In this document: positions 1-8,767 of the stretch, one piece after another
Position numbering within the stretch: the first letter of the stretch is position 1
How the letters are laid out: the number at the start of each line of letters is the position of its first letter
From: an uncultured Bacilli bacterium
Lineage (GTDB): Bacteria > Bacillota_I > Bacilli_A > RF39 > UBA660
Length of the DNA stretch: 64,000 nucleotides
Assembly: GCA_947629655.1 (NCBI GenBank)
Contig: CANREL010000001.1
Coordinates: 186,001 to 250,000, forward strand
Direction of reading: 5' to 3'
Notes under the pieces: generated by a model
Told to the model about the DNA's origin: nothing
Database searches by the model: none
The model's input: the letters and a program-made list of their open reading frames with translations, nothing else
Made by a program: the position numbers and the translations under genes

Positions 1-489
1 TTAGCTTCATCTAAAATTGAAAGAGTCAATAAGACTATTCAATTGACAGATACGGGTATTTCACCAGGTAGTGGTGTCGGTAATTACCGCAAAGAAATAT
101 CTAAAAATATTCTCGGTGTTCCCGTCATCGCTATTGGTGTTCCAACCGTTGTTGATGCTGCTATCATCGTCAGTGACACTATTGATTTATTAATTAAAAA
201 AATTGAATATATGAAAAATAATAATCCGAAAGAAAAATTAAAAGCTAGAGATAAAGTCAATTTCTTAAAAGAAAAAAGAGAAGAGTTAAACCTTCAAGAA
301 AAAGAAAATTTATTAGGACTCGTCGGTTCATTATCAGAAAATGATCTTCGCAGTCTCATATATGATGTGTTAACCCCCATCGGCTATAATATGATGGTAA
401 CTCCTAAAGAGATAGATTTCATCATTGAAAAACTATCACTTCTAATCAGTAAAGGGATAAATAATGTCTTACATGAAACAGAAATATAA
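1..489 (+). CDS. gpr: Germination protease GPR, C-terminal part (truncated by window edge)
   Basis: The frame is open from base 1 and lacks its N-terminus. It reads through SKIERVNKTIQLTDTGI and the signature GISPGSGVGNYRKEIS, then a C-terminal helical region. GPR is the spore protease that degrades small acid-soluble proteins at germination; the signature and the conserved GVPTVVDAA stretch match that family. spoIIP follows on the same strand, the same order as in Bacillus. The TTG at 43 is internal, not the start. The stop codon lies inside a terminator hairpin. Identification is firm; only about 162 residues are visible. Confidence 0.93.
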   Translation, partial: LASSKIERVNKTIQLTDTGISPGSGVGNYRKEISKNILGVPVIAIGVPTVVDAAIIVSDTIDLLIKKIEYMKNNNPKEKLKARDKVNFLKEKREELNLQEKENLLGLVGSLSENDLRSLIYDVLTPIGYNMMVTPKEIDFIIEKLSLLISKGINNVLHETEI

Positions 490-510
490 TGGAAACATTA
501 TATTTTTTTT
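482..510 (+). terminator. Rho-independent terminator of gpr
   Basis: Inverted repeat aaatataatg / cattatattt with a gaaa loop followed by a run of eight T. It overlaps the gpr stop codon, separating gpr from spoIIP transcription. Confidence 0.85.
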
Positions 511-558
511 GACAAAATTCATATGTATTCATAACTATAATAAAATCATGGTGATGAT

Positions 559-1527
559 ATGAAAAAAAATAAAAAGGGAAAAAAGTTAAAAAAAATATTT
601 TTCTTAATCATTTTATTTATTACTTATATATGGACTTTAAAAGGATTAGAAAAGATAGATCTCGATGTTAAGAATGACTTCTTTTATAAATTTTTAATAA
701 ACAATTCATCTTCCTTGAATAGTGAAAATATCATTAGTTATGACAAGTTTAAAGAAATGGTTAATTTTCAACCTAATAGATTATTATCAAATAAGTTTGT
801 TTATACCGATACTAAAGAATTAGCTCAAGTTGAAAAGAGCGATACATCTAGTGAAGAAAAAGCAAAAAATGATGAAGTAGTTGTCCAAGAAGTCAAAAAA
901 GATCCAATTGTCTACATCTATAATACTCATCAAACAGAAAACTATAGTGGTAAGTATTTAGCTGATTATAGTATCACTCCCACTGTCATGATAGCGAGTT
1001 ATATGCTCAAAGAAAATTTAGAAGAGTATGGCATTTATTCCTACGTCGAAGAAGATAGTGTCAGTGCTATCCTAAAGAAAAATAATTGGAAATATGCCAG
1101 CAGTTATAAAGTTACCAAAGGATTCATTGAAAAGAGGAGTAAAGAGATGAACTCGATAAAATATTATATTGATCTTCATCGTGATTCCGTTAAAAAGAAA
1201 TATACGACTACTGAGATAAATGGTGTTAGTTATGCCAAAGTGATGTTATTGGTCGGTTTGGAACATGATAATTATCAAGCTAATTTAAAAGAAGCACAGA
1301 AGATAAATAATAAACTCAATAAAGAATATCCCTCTCTATCTAGAGGAATTTATAAAAAGAGTGGTAAAGGTGTCAATGGAATTTACAATCAGGATGTCTC
1401 TAAATATGCTTTTCTATTCGAAGTTGGTGGTGTAGACAACGACATAAGTGAAGTCAATAATACTATAACTGTTTTAGCTAAAATCATTGCTGAATATATC
1501 AAAGAGGAAGGAGATGTAAAATATTAA
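559..1527 (+). CDS. spoIIP: Stage II sporulation protein P (forespore engulfment amidase)
   Basis: The protein has 322 residues with a basic N-terminus and one transmembrane helix (about residues 11-27), then a charged linker and the SpoIIP catalytic region. Visible marks are YNTHQTENYSG (equivalent to the HTH-ESY motif with metal-binding His) and YYIDLHRDSV, followed by a conserved C-terminal segment. SpoIIP is a peptidoglycan amidase/endopeptidase that with SpoIID drives engulfment of the forespore. In B. subtilis it is under the mother-cell sigma factor; I did not find a convincing sporulation promoter here. It sits directly downstream of gpr, a conserved adjacency. Confidence 0.93.
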   Translation: MKKNKKGKKLKKIFFLIILFITYIWTLKGLEKIDLDVKNDFFYKFLINNSSSLNSENIISYDKFKEMVNFQPNRLLSNKFVYTDTKELAQVEKSDTSSEEKAKNDEVVVQEVKKDPIVYIYNTHQTENYSGKYLADYSITPTVMIASYMLKENLEEYGIYSYVEEDSVSAILKKNNWKYASSYKVTKGFIEKRSKEMNSIKYYIDLHRDSVKKKYTTTEINGVSYAKVMLLVGLEHDNYQANLKEAQKINNKLNKEYPSLSRGIYKKSGKGVNGIYNQDVSKYAFLFEVGGVDNDISEVNNTITVLAKIIAEYIKEEGDVKY

Positions 1528-1837
1528 ATTTTTTAAAATAGGTGCTGTTCTCATCTTGATAATTTTTTTTGGAACAGTTCTTTTATCGGTCAGTGGTTAC
1601 TATCAGACTGAACTTCAAAAAAAGATGATTTTAACTCAAGAAGCGATTGACAATTTTGAAAGAGATGTCAAGATGGGAAAAGATGTCAATATCAATAATT
1701 ATCTCGATATTAAAGAAAAAAATTATGATAACAATTTTACTAGAAGTGGCCGTTTTCTATCTAAAAAAATAAATAATTTAATATCCAGTAGTATTAAAAA
1801 AACTTTGAAAATAATAACAAAAGCAATTGAGGAATAA
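1523..1837 (+). CDS. Small single-pass membrane protein, probable ATT start
   Basis: Not recognised. With a start at ATT 1523 the protein has about 104 residues: a short basic N-terminus, a hydrophobic helix (about residues 6-24) and a charged external tail. I chose ATT because it overlaps the spoIIP stop (ATTAA), lies about 9 bases after the strong AAGGAG at 1508-1513, and gives the natural sequence MKFFKIGAVLI. The only listed alternative, TTG at 1556, has no ribosome binding site and would begin inside the hydrophobic helix. Translational coupling to spoIIP suggests a sporulation-associated role, which is inference. Confidence 0.7.
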   Translation: MKFFKIGAVLILIIFFGTVLLSVSGYYQTELQKKMILTQEAIDNFERDVKMGKDVNINNYLDIKEKNYDNNFTRSGRFLSKKINNLISSSIKKTLKIITKAIEE

Positions 1838-1880
1838 TTAAAACTATTGTATAATGACTGTATGATAGGGTGTGAGCGTA

Positions 1881-3053
1881 GTGAGAAAAATAGTATGTGG
1901 GATATTAGCTATATTAGGTGCCTTAATAATAAGTTTAGGCATCTTTTTACAGTTAAATCCTCAAAAAGAAGAAAAAGATAAAGAAAAGACGTCTGAAGAA
2001 GATTACAGTTTTTCGAGAATTAATACTTTTAATGATGAAGAGACTTGTAAGACATATAATCAAGTACAAACTTATTTGTACACTAATACTTATGACAAAA
2101 TATCTTTTAGTTATCCTGATTGTGTCCATGAATATACTCTTTCTTTTTGGTCAAAGATATTGGAAACTGAAGATGGAAGTATTCGCATTGATATAAGTAA
2201 ACAAAAAAAGAATATCAATACGTATATGAATGGTATTAAAACTCAGATGATCTCTGAAAAAAATGGTGATGATTATTACAGTAATTATACTTATACTGAT
2301 GTTGCAAAATTCACCAATAAAAACGGAATTGAAATTCAAGTAGTTGAAGCCAATTATCAAGTTTCAATAGTTTATACTACGGATTATGATTTATGGTATG
2401 TCGCTGCCAAATTAGATGATGAAAATACTTTAGTTTATAACATAATATCTAAAGGTAAAGTCATGTCATATAAAGCTATTCAAGAAATGTTTGATAATCT
2501 AAAAGTCGAAAAAGAAAAAGCTGTTTTTATGAATACTAAAAAAGATGGTGATTATCAAGTTGGAAGTATACATCAAAACAAATATAAGTCTTATCAACAC
2601 GGATATCGTGTCAATTTAAAAGTTCCTAGTAAATATCCGGAAATTGATTCATTTACTAGTAATTATGATGAATCTGTCTTCGAATATAAAGATATTGATA
2701 AAGAAATCTACGTCAGTTTATCAATCGATACAGATAACTTCTATACATATGATGAGAAGATGACTAAAGCCAATGAGATATCTAAAAATGGCTATACTAA
2801 TTCTGAACTATATCGTAACATTCAAAATAGTGGAGTTAAAAAAGAAGTCATCAAAGGTAAAGAAATCAGCTATTTTGTAACTAGCTATGACATCTATGTC
2901 GACAATAAAAAAGCTTCAACTCGTTATGTCGGTGAAGCCTATTATGAAATTGAAAAAGGTCATTATTATAAAATCTATATGAGTAATAAAACGCAACCAA
3001 TCGATTCGAAATTTATAAGTGAATTTTTAGATGTTACAATTGAGGAGTATTGA
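1881..3053 (+). CDS. Membrane-anchored extracytoplasmic protein of unknown function
   Basis: About 390 residues with an N-terminal hydrophobic helix (residues 4-24) followed by a Lys/Glu-rich stretch and a long domain rich in Tyr, Asp and Ser that presumably lies outside the membrane. I recognise no family. GTG at 1881 is preferred over GTG at 1872 because the purine-rich agggtg at 1867-1872 is then suitably spaced. It ends one base before the next gene's ATG, so it is the first member of the tight same-strand island that runs to about 8.7 kb. Confidence 0.75.
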   Translation: MRKIVCGILAILGALIISLGIFLQLNPQKEEKDKEKTSEEDYSFSRINTFNDEETCKTYNQVQTYLYTNTYDKISFSYPDCVHEYTLSFWSKILETEDGSIRIDISKQKKNINTYMNGIKTQMISEKNGDDYYSNYTYTDVAKFTNKNGIEIQVVEANYQVSIVYTTDYDLWYVAAKLDDENTLVYNIISKGKVMSYKAIQEMFDNLKVEKEKAVFMNTKKDGDYQVGSIHQNKYKSYQHGYRVNLKVPSKYPEIDSFTSNYDESVFEYKDIDKEIYVSLSIDTDNFYTYDEKMTKANEISKNGYTNSELYRNIQNSGVKKEVIKGKEISYFVTSYDIYVDNKKASTRYVGEAYYEIEKGHYYKIYMSNKTQPIDSKFISEFLDVTIEEY

Positions 3054-3054
3054 T

Positions 3055-4257
3055 ATGTATTGTCCTAAGTGTGGTAAAAATTTACCAGATACAGCTAAAT
3101 TTTGTTCTAATTGTGGTTACCGTGTGAATGATACGGAGGAAGAAAAGACCAAAGAGATAAATGTCAGCACCATAAAAGAAGTAGAACAAAATCCCAATTA
3201 TTCATTCGTTCCTAAAAAAGAAATAAAAAATAATAATTCACTTATAATAACAACTTGTGTCGTCATAATTTTACTATTGATAGTAATCTTATTGCTATTG
3301 CCCGATAAAAAGAAAGAATATCTATTCGAAGAAGATAAAGTTACGTATTGTAATGATAATTCTGAATCTAGTATCTGTGAAGAAGAAGAAGAAGAAACTG
3401 AAGAAGAGTTCGATTCAATGGATTTCTCCAATTACGATTTCTCAGAAACCTCATCTTCCCAATCTTTCTATGAGAGTGTTCTCACTATTTTAAAAGAAAA
3501 AGAAGAAGATGGTAACAAGTATTGTAACAATGAAAAGTATGCTCTTGCTTCTAAAAATTTAGATTCTAATTTACAGTTGAATTACAGTTATTTATGTGGT
3601 ATGGATGTGGAATACTTAACTAACTTAGCTAATCGTTTATCACTATTTTACAAGATAAATAATTTAAAAGATAATATCGTTGATGCTTATGTCGTTGGTG
3701 AGGGAAGTCGAAATGAATATGCCAATTATACGATAAAAGTCATCGGTTCTAACACTTCTTATGCGGCTTATTTGCGAAGAGTTCAAATGAGTATTCACAT
3801 GTTTTCTGATTACGACAAATTGAAAAAGACTTATCAACGTGATCTAGATGCTGGTTTCCATCCTAAGAACTCAGTTGCAGAAGATATCATTGTTCATGAG
3901 ACAGCTCATGCTCTAGATTTCTATATAAGTGCTATGAAATATGACGTTCAAAAAATCGTCATAGAAGATTTCACTAAATATAATGAATTATCATCTATAT
4001 GGGGTCAACAGACTTATGCTAAAGAAGTTATCCAAAAAGCCGTTGAACGCGTCAATAAAAATAACTCTGAAAAGAAGACTGAAGAACAGTTGCGCCAAGA
4101 GATAAGTGGCTATGCAGCTACTACCCAAAGTGGAACAGTCATGTATTGTGAAACTTTTGCCGAAGCCTTAGTTGATTATTTGACCAATGGTAACAATGCT
4201 AGTCCATTATCTATTGAAGTATACAAAATAGTTCAAGAAGATTTGGCTAATTTGTAG
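3055..4257 (+). CDS. Zinc-ribbon, single-pass membrane protein with HExxH metallopeptidase domain
   Basis: 400 residues. It opens with a zinc ribbon (CPKCGK then CSNCGYR, residues 3-23), has a transmembrane helix at about 66-84, an acidic Glu-rich linker, and an outer domain with HETAH at residues 281-285. Further on, SGYAATTQSG and ETFAEALVDYL supply a plausible third zinc ligand, the arrangement of gluzincin-type peptidases; the pattern recalls metallopeptidase domains near phage head-protein families. The family assignment is by motif only. ATG at 3055 is chosen over TTG 3031 because GAGGAG at 3040-3045 fits and the zinc ribbon starts at once. The neighbours are also membrane-anchored. Confidence 0.75.
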   Translation: MYCPKCGKNLPDTAKFCSNCGYRVNDTEEEKTKEINVSTIKEVEQNPNYSFVPKKEIKNNNSLIITTCVVIILLLIVILLLLPDKKKEYLFEEDKVTYCNDNSESSICEEEEEETEEEFDSMDFSNYDFSETSSSQSFYESVLTILKEKEEDGNKYCNNEKYALASKNLDSNLQLNYSYLCGMDVEYLTNLANRLSLFYKINNLKDNIVDAYVVGEGSRNEYANYTIKVIGSNTSYAAYLRRVQMSIHMFSDYDKLKKTYQRDLDAGFHPKNSVAEDIIVHETAHALDFYISAMKYDVQKIVIEDFTKYNELSSIWGQQTYAKEVIQKAVERVNKNNSEKKTEEQLRQEISGYAATTQSGTVMYCETFAEALVDYLTNGNNASPLSIEVYKIVQEDLANL

Positions 4258-4266
4258 GAGGCTAAT

Positions 4267-5985
4267 ATGAAAAAGAAAATAATTTTGATCTTTCCCATCT
4301 TGATTCTAATCATCTGCATTGTCTTATTCATAACATCGAATCATAGCTATGAGAAAATAGATTTTAATACTGATTTAAAAATATCTACAAAAGATAATAA
4401 AATAACTTCTAATATGGCTAATCTATCGAATGAATATTTTATCGAAGAAACTCCAAACGTTGAAATAGATAATGATGTTGAAGAAAAAATTGTCAAAGTT
4501 GCTTATGACATGACTAATGCTTTTAATGATATTGATGATGAAAACTATATCTATAATATCGAAAAATATGAAGTGCGCATTCCATCTTATCGTCTTAGTG
4601 ATGATTATCTATCAAATGAAGAAATTGATGCTTGGCAAGATGAAAATATAACGATTAATGCCATTGCCATGGTTTTGCGTTCTGGTAATTATAAATTTGA
4701 AGAAATAAAGGGTTATAATATTACTTATGCCTCATCTTCCCGTTATATCGTTCAAGTATATATTGATAATTTCAATGGTAATATCGGAGTCACTAAAGTA
4801 CAATTAGATGCTATTTTTGAATATGAAATCGTCTATGAAGAGATAAGTGGATTGTACAAAGTAAATAAATTAAATGTTGAATGGGTCAACGATTTAGAGA
4901 AGTACTATCAACAGATGGATACTGATGAGCGTAAACAGAATGATGCCAATAGTAATACCATGTCAAATGTCTCTAGCTACATCCCTGAAGGATACACTAA
5001 ATTTGATTACACAAAACTTAAAAATGTCAGTGCTAATGTGACTAATGCCATTTATGAAAAAAATAAAAATAGTATTGTCATCATCGACAGTGCTTCTGAA
5101 GGTGGAATTGCTACCGGTAGTGCTTCTGGTTTCTTCATAAGAAGTGGTATTGTCGTAACTTCATATGATAGTGTCTATTCGATGATTGAAAACGGTGCGG
5201 TGCGTTATTATGCCGTTGGAACTGATGATAAAGTTCATAACATCGAAGGAATAGTGGCAGCTTATCCAAATATTAATGTCATAATATTGAAGTTGGAAGA
5301 TGAAACGGGTACTAAAGTAGAAATAGGTGACTCAAACAAATTGCAAGAAAATGATCCAATCGTTGTCATGAGTAGTTCACTAGGTTTGAAAACATCTATA
5401 AAATTGGGGATTTATTTTGATACCCTTCAAGATGATTACAAAACAATTAGAACATCTCTACCACTGATCAATGGTGATAGTGGTTCAGCTGTATTCAATT
5501 TAAATGGTGAAGTCGTAGCTATTAACACAAGTGTCTCAACGACTAAATCAGAATACAATTCAGGACTTAACAATGCTACTGATATCTCAACTATTAAAGA
5601 TGTCATCGCCAAAATTGAAAATGAGAGTTTTTCATCAATCAAATCAGTTTCTTTCAAAGAATTTAACGATGAAGAAAAGATAGAAGTTAAAAACGATGTC
5701 AAAGAAAAAATTTGGAAAAAATATGAAAAACTTCCAATAATAACAAATTACTTTCCTCTTAATTTATATAGTGCTTATGTCAAAGATGATTATCTAATAG
5801 CTAGATATAGACAAAATACTTATACAGTATTGAGTAATGATGCCATAATTAGTTCTTATGCCAAATATTTAGTCAATAATTCATATGAAAAAGTAAGTGA
5901 TAATGTCTATGTCAAAGATAATATTAAAATAAGAATTAATGATAATCTTGGATTTATAATTATTATCGTAGAGGGAGTAGTATGA
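4267..5985 (+). CDS. HtrA-like trypsin-fold membrane protein lacking catalytic His and Asp
   Basis: 572 residues: N-terminal transmembrane helix (about 4-23), an unrecognised region to about residue 250, a chymotrypsin/HtrA-like domain (about 265-440), then an unrecognised C-terminal domain. The serine motif NGDSGSAV is intact with Ser405. The position of the catalytic His in VVTSYDSV is Asp301, and the expected Asp in NINVIILKLE is Asn337. The protein is therefore probably a pseudo-protease that binds peptide or acts as scaffold. An active site formed from other residues cannot be excluded. It starts with a good AGGAGG and belongs to the same island as the zinc-ribbon proteins. Confidence 0.75.
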   Translation: MKKKIILIFPILILIICIVLFITSNHSYEKIDFNTDLKISTKDNKITSNMANLSNEYFIEETPNVEIDNDVEEKIVKVAYDMTNAFNDIDDENYIYNIEKYEVRIPSYRLSDDYLSNEEIDAWQDENITINAIAMVLRSGNYKFEEIKGYNITYASSSRYIVQVYIDNFNGNIGVTKVQLDAIFEYEIVYEEISGLYKVNKLNVEWVNDLEKYYQQMDTDERKQNDANSNTMSNVSSYIPEGYTKFDYTKLKNVSANVTNAIYEKNKNSIVIIDSASEGGIATGSASGFFIRSGIVVTSYDSVYSMIENGAVRYYAVGTDDKVHNIEGIVAAYPNINVIILKLEDETGTKVEIGDSNKLQENDPIVVMSSSLGLKTSIKLGIYFDTLQDDYKTIRTSLPLINGDSGSAVFNLNGEVVAINTSVSTTKSEYNSGLNNATDISTIKDVIAKIENESFSSIKSVSFKEFNDEEKIEVKNDVKEKIWKKYEKLPIITNYFPLNLYSAYVKDDYLIARYRQNTYTVLSNDAIISSYAKYLVNNSYEKVSDNVYVKDNIKIRINDNLGFIIIIVEGVV

Positions 5986-5986
5986 T

Positions 5987-6526
5987 ATGAAAAAAGAAAA
6001 GATGAAATTTCAATTTGATTTAAAATTAAAAATATTTCTTCTATTATTTATCGTCATCATCTCTTTCTTGATTGGCATGATAATTAATAATTTAAAAAAA
6101 GAATCTGCTTCAATCAATAGATATGAATCTGATAATATGAGTTTTTACTATGATAATAATTTTGAAATAAAAGATGAAAAAGATGGTGTTGAACTAAGAA
6201 ATTATGATGGTAGTGGTATCATCGTAATCAAAAAGATGGATTATACCGAAACGGCTCAAAAAAAGGATAAGGATCAGTTAGCGACATCTCTTTCATATCA
6301 AGTAATAGGTGATGACGCTAATTATATCGAGTTATATAATGGTAAAGATGAAGAAAGAGATAACTACTACTATTTATATGAAAATTATGAGAAGGAAAGA
6401 CAAATCGAAGTCATAACTATCTTTACGGAAAAGGATATTTTTGTCATCATATATCAAGCTGATAGTAATGAATTTGATCTCTATTCCGAATCTATTTCTC
6501 TAATAACTGATTCGATTGAAAGTTAG
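5987..6526 (+). CDS. Single-pass membrane protein, unknown
   Basis: 179 residues: cytoplasmic basic N-terminus, transmembrane helix at about residues 14-32, and an external domain with alternating beta-like segments. The region around NMSFYYDNNFEI and the Lys/Asp-rich body resemble the outer domain of the next gene and of the protein at 7836, suggesting a shared small fold. No family recognised. It starts within a few bases of the preceding stop, so co-expression is likely. Confidence 0.7.
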   Translation: MKKEKMKFQFDLKLKIFLLLFIVIISFLIGMIINNLKKESASINRYESDNMSFYYDNNFEIKDEKDGVELRNYDGSGIIVIKKMDYTETAQKKDKDQLATSLSYQVIGDDANYIELYNGKDEERDNYYYLYENYEKERQIEVITIFTEKDIFVIIYQADSNEFDLYSESISLITDSIES

Positions 6527-6534
6527 GTGATAAT

Positions 6535-7065
6535 GTGAAGAAAAAGAGTAATGTGATAATCGCCATACTAATAGTCCTAATAGTCGTTATAGTTGGGATA
6601 ATAATATTTAGTTTAAGTAGTAAAAAAACTGATAAAGAAACGTATTCAAATGTAAAGATTGGTGATTACCAGTTTGCAATAAATGATAAGTATAAATATG
6701 AATTTGATGATAAAAAAGATTATGGTATTTTAAAGAATAAAGACTTTTTGACATCATATATCTATCTAGTAGATATGAGTTACTCTGATTTGATAAGAAA
6801 ATCATCTTATTATACCAATAGTAATTCTAAAGAACTTGATTCTTCCATTGAAGAAGTTAAATTTGGTGAATATGATGGCTTTGTCAATGTCAAAAAAGTT
6901 AATTATCGTGATGTCGATAAAGACTATAATTTAGTTATCATCTTGATTAAAGTTACTGATGAAAAAACTTTTGTTTTTCAATATGAAAAAGAAATAAAAG
7001 ATGATAATGAAACTGTTTTAGATGATATAAAAGATGGATTATCTAAAATAGAAAAAGTTAAATAG
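6535..7065 (+). CDS. Single-pass membrane protein, unknown, GTG start
   Basis: 176 residues beginning at GTG 6535 after AGGTGAT. A helix (about residues 7-27) anchors an external domain carrying GDYQFAINDKYKYEF and a DGFVNVKKVNYRD segment. Its domain layout matches the preceding protein, so the pair may be diverged paralogs. No function can be named. Confidence 0.7.
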   Translation: MKKKSNVIIAILIVLIVVIVGIIIFSLSSKKTDKETYSNVKIGDYQFAINDKYKYEFDDKKDYGILKNKDFLTSYIYLVDMSYSDLIRKSSYYTNSNSKELDSSIEEVKFGEYDGFVNVKKVNYRDVDKDYNLVIILIKVTDEKTFVFQYEKEIKDDNETVLDDIKDGLSKIEKVK

Positions 7066-7074
7066 AGGTGAAAT

Positions 7075-7767
7075 ATGAATTGTCCAGAGTGTAATACGCC
7101 AATGAATGGTAAAGATACTTGTCCTTCATGTGGTTATCGCATGAATAATAGTGAAGTATCTAATTTAAAAACATCATCACCAAATAAGAATAGTTCAGCT
7201 ATGTATATCTTAATTGGTATAATTATTATCTTTTTAGCTATTATTGTCTATCAGTATTTGAAAATAGAAGAGTTAAAAGAAGAACGTGATGAGAACACAT
7301 CTAGTAGTTATATTGATGATGAGTATAGTAAAGATGATGATACAGTAATTGATGATGATATTGAAGAAGATGATGATGAAGATGAATCCACTCATAATAG
7401 CTATGATGTCAGTATGTTTAAAAGTATTGATATAAGTACTTTTACGAGATATTTTTCTCTTCATGACAATGTTACATATTTTGTGTATACAGGTCGTGAA
7501 ACTTGTTCACATTGTATTGACTTTTTACCTAGTTTACAAAGATCTGTTCGTGAATACAATTATGAATTGTACTATTTAGATATCGATACTGTTAGTAATA
7601 ATGATATTAATACTGTTAAGAATATGTCTAATAAATTGCAAGAATTTGGTAGTACACCAATCGTTTATGCAATCCGTAATGGTGAAGTAGTTGATAATCA
7701 ATTGGGTTATACGACTTATGCTAATTATGAACAATTTTTAACGACTAATGGCGTTATTAAAAAATAA
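7075..7767 (+). CDS. Zinc-ribbon, single-pass membrane protein with thioredoxin-like domain
   Basis: 230 residues: zinc ribbon at the N-terminus (CPECNTP and CPSCGYR), transmembrane helix at about 43-62, an Asp/Glu-rich linker, then a thioredoxin-like domain. The redox motif is CSHC at residues 144-147 in YTGRETCSHC, and GSTPIVY supplies the cis-proline. The orientation (zinc ribbon inside, thioredoxin outside) implies disulfide chemistry at the cell surface, which is inference. It follows AGAGGTG closely after the preceding gene. It shares its N-terminal architecture with the genes at 3055 and 7836. Confidence 0.8.
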   Translation: MNCPECNTPMNGKDTCPSCGYRMNNSEVSNLKTSSPNKNSSAMYILIGIIIIFLAIIVYQYLKIEELKEERDENTSSSYIDDEYSKDDDTVIDDDIEEDDDEDESTHNSYDVSMFKSIDISTFTRYFSLHDNVTYFVYTGRETCSHCIDFLPSLQRSVREYNYELYYLDIDTVSNNDINTVKNMSNKLQEFGSTPIVYAIRNGEVVDNQLGYTTYANYEQFLTTNGVIKK

Positions 7768-7835
7768 AATTAGGGATTTAAAATATTTAAAAATTATATT
7801 ATAATGATATTGTTAGAATAAAAGGAGATGTTAAA

Positions 7836-8714
7836 ATGAATTGTCCAAAGTGTAATTCCCCTTTGAAAGAAGGAGATAAGTTTTGTCAAGTGTGTGGAAG
7901 TGCGATTGAGAATAGTAGTCCACAACAACCAGTACCTAGTGTAGAACCAGCTGTTCAAGAACCAGTTACTAATCCTAGTCCTGTTGTTCAACAACCTGTT
8001 GTGCAACCAACTATTAATCAGCCAATTCCTCAACAACAGCCAATGGGACCAATAGGTATCACTCCACAACCAGAAAAGAAGAATAACACTATTATGTATG
8101 TATTATTTGCTGTCATCGTCGTATTAGTAGCTGTAATCATATATCTAGTTGTATCTGGTGGTAAAGGAGATGCTTCTACTACAACTGAAGAGACCAATAA
8201 TGGTAAACCAAAAGAGGAAGAAGTAGCTACTGCTAATTATACTGATATGGTCGTTGGTAAGATGAGACTAAAATTGTTAGATGGTTACCAAGCAGAAGAA
8301 TATTATGAAGATGTCATATTGTATGATAAAGATGATACAACGGAAGTGCTTTTAGAACTTTATGAAAATTATTCTTTGAGAAATCTTGATGTTGAAGCAG
8401 CAAAATTAAGTCTACAAACTAATGGTGTAACGGATGTAACTTATAAAAAGCAAAAAGTTAATAATAAAAACATGGTTATTTACAATGGAACTTATGAAGG
8501 TATTAAAATTGAGTGTTTTGTAATTGAAATTGATGCTAATAATCTTTTGATGGCTGAAGCTCACTATCTTGAATATTCTAGTGACGTTGAAAATGACATT
8601 CTTGATATGTTAACTAAAGTAACAGTTCAAGAGACAACTTATAGCACTACTGCTAATTCTTCAAAATTTATTGGTAAAGGCGTAATAAACCAATCTAGTA
8701 GTAACGCTAATTAA
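7836..8714 (+). CDS. Zinc-ribbon, Pro/Gln-rich single-pass membrane protein, unknown outer domain
   Basis: 292 residues: zinc ribbon CPKCNSP / CQVCGSA (residues 3-27), a Pro/Gln/Val-rich low-complexity segment to about residue 80, a transmembrane helix (about 88-107), a Thr/Glu-rich linker and an outer domain containing MRLKLLDGYQAEEYYEDVIL. The outer domain resembles those at 5987 and 6535 in style. A strong AAGGAG precedes the ATG, and the 68-base gap upstream contains a -10-like tataat at 7798-7803, so it may also have its own promoter. It is the last gene before a terminator. Confidence 0.75.
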   Translation: MNCPKCNSPLKEGDKFCQVCGSAIENSSPQQPVPSVEPAVQEPVTNPSPVVQQPVVQPTINQPIPQQQPMGPIGITPQPEKKNNTIMYVLFAVIVVLVAVIIYLVVSGGKGDASTTTEETNNGKPKEEEVATANYTDMVVGKMRLKLLDGYQAEEYYEDVILYDKDDTTEVLLELYENYSLRNLDVEAAKLSLQTNGVTDVTYKKQKVNNKNMVIYNGTYEGIKIECFVIEIDANNLLMAEAHYLEYSSDVENDILDMLTKVTVQETTYSTTANSSKFIGKGVINQSSSNAN

Positions 8715-8726
8715 AAAGAACAAAAC

Positions 8727-8767
8727 AAAAAGAACCGTTGGGTGAGAAATCAACGATTCTTTTTTTT
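8727..8767 (+). terminator. Terminator closing the zinc-ribbon island
   Basis: Inverted repeat aaaagaaccgttg / caacgattctttt with one C-A mismatch and a ten-base loop, followed by T's. Confidence 0.85.

Noticed and set aside
509-541. TTGACA and TATAAT before spoIIP as a housekeeping promoter
   Set aside because: The spacer is 21 bases, too long for a good promoter, and the TTGACA overlaps the gpr terminator tail; spoIIP is expected to use a sporulation sigma factor, whose boxes I could not place reliably.
7794-8069. Minus-strand frame of 91 codons rich in Trp, Leu and Asn
   Set aside because: It is the antisense of the Pro/Gln-rich segment of the zinc-ribbon gene; composition is explained by that repeat and there is no binding site.
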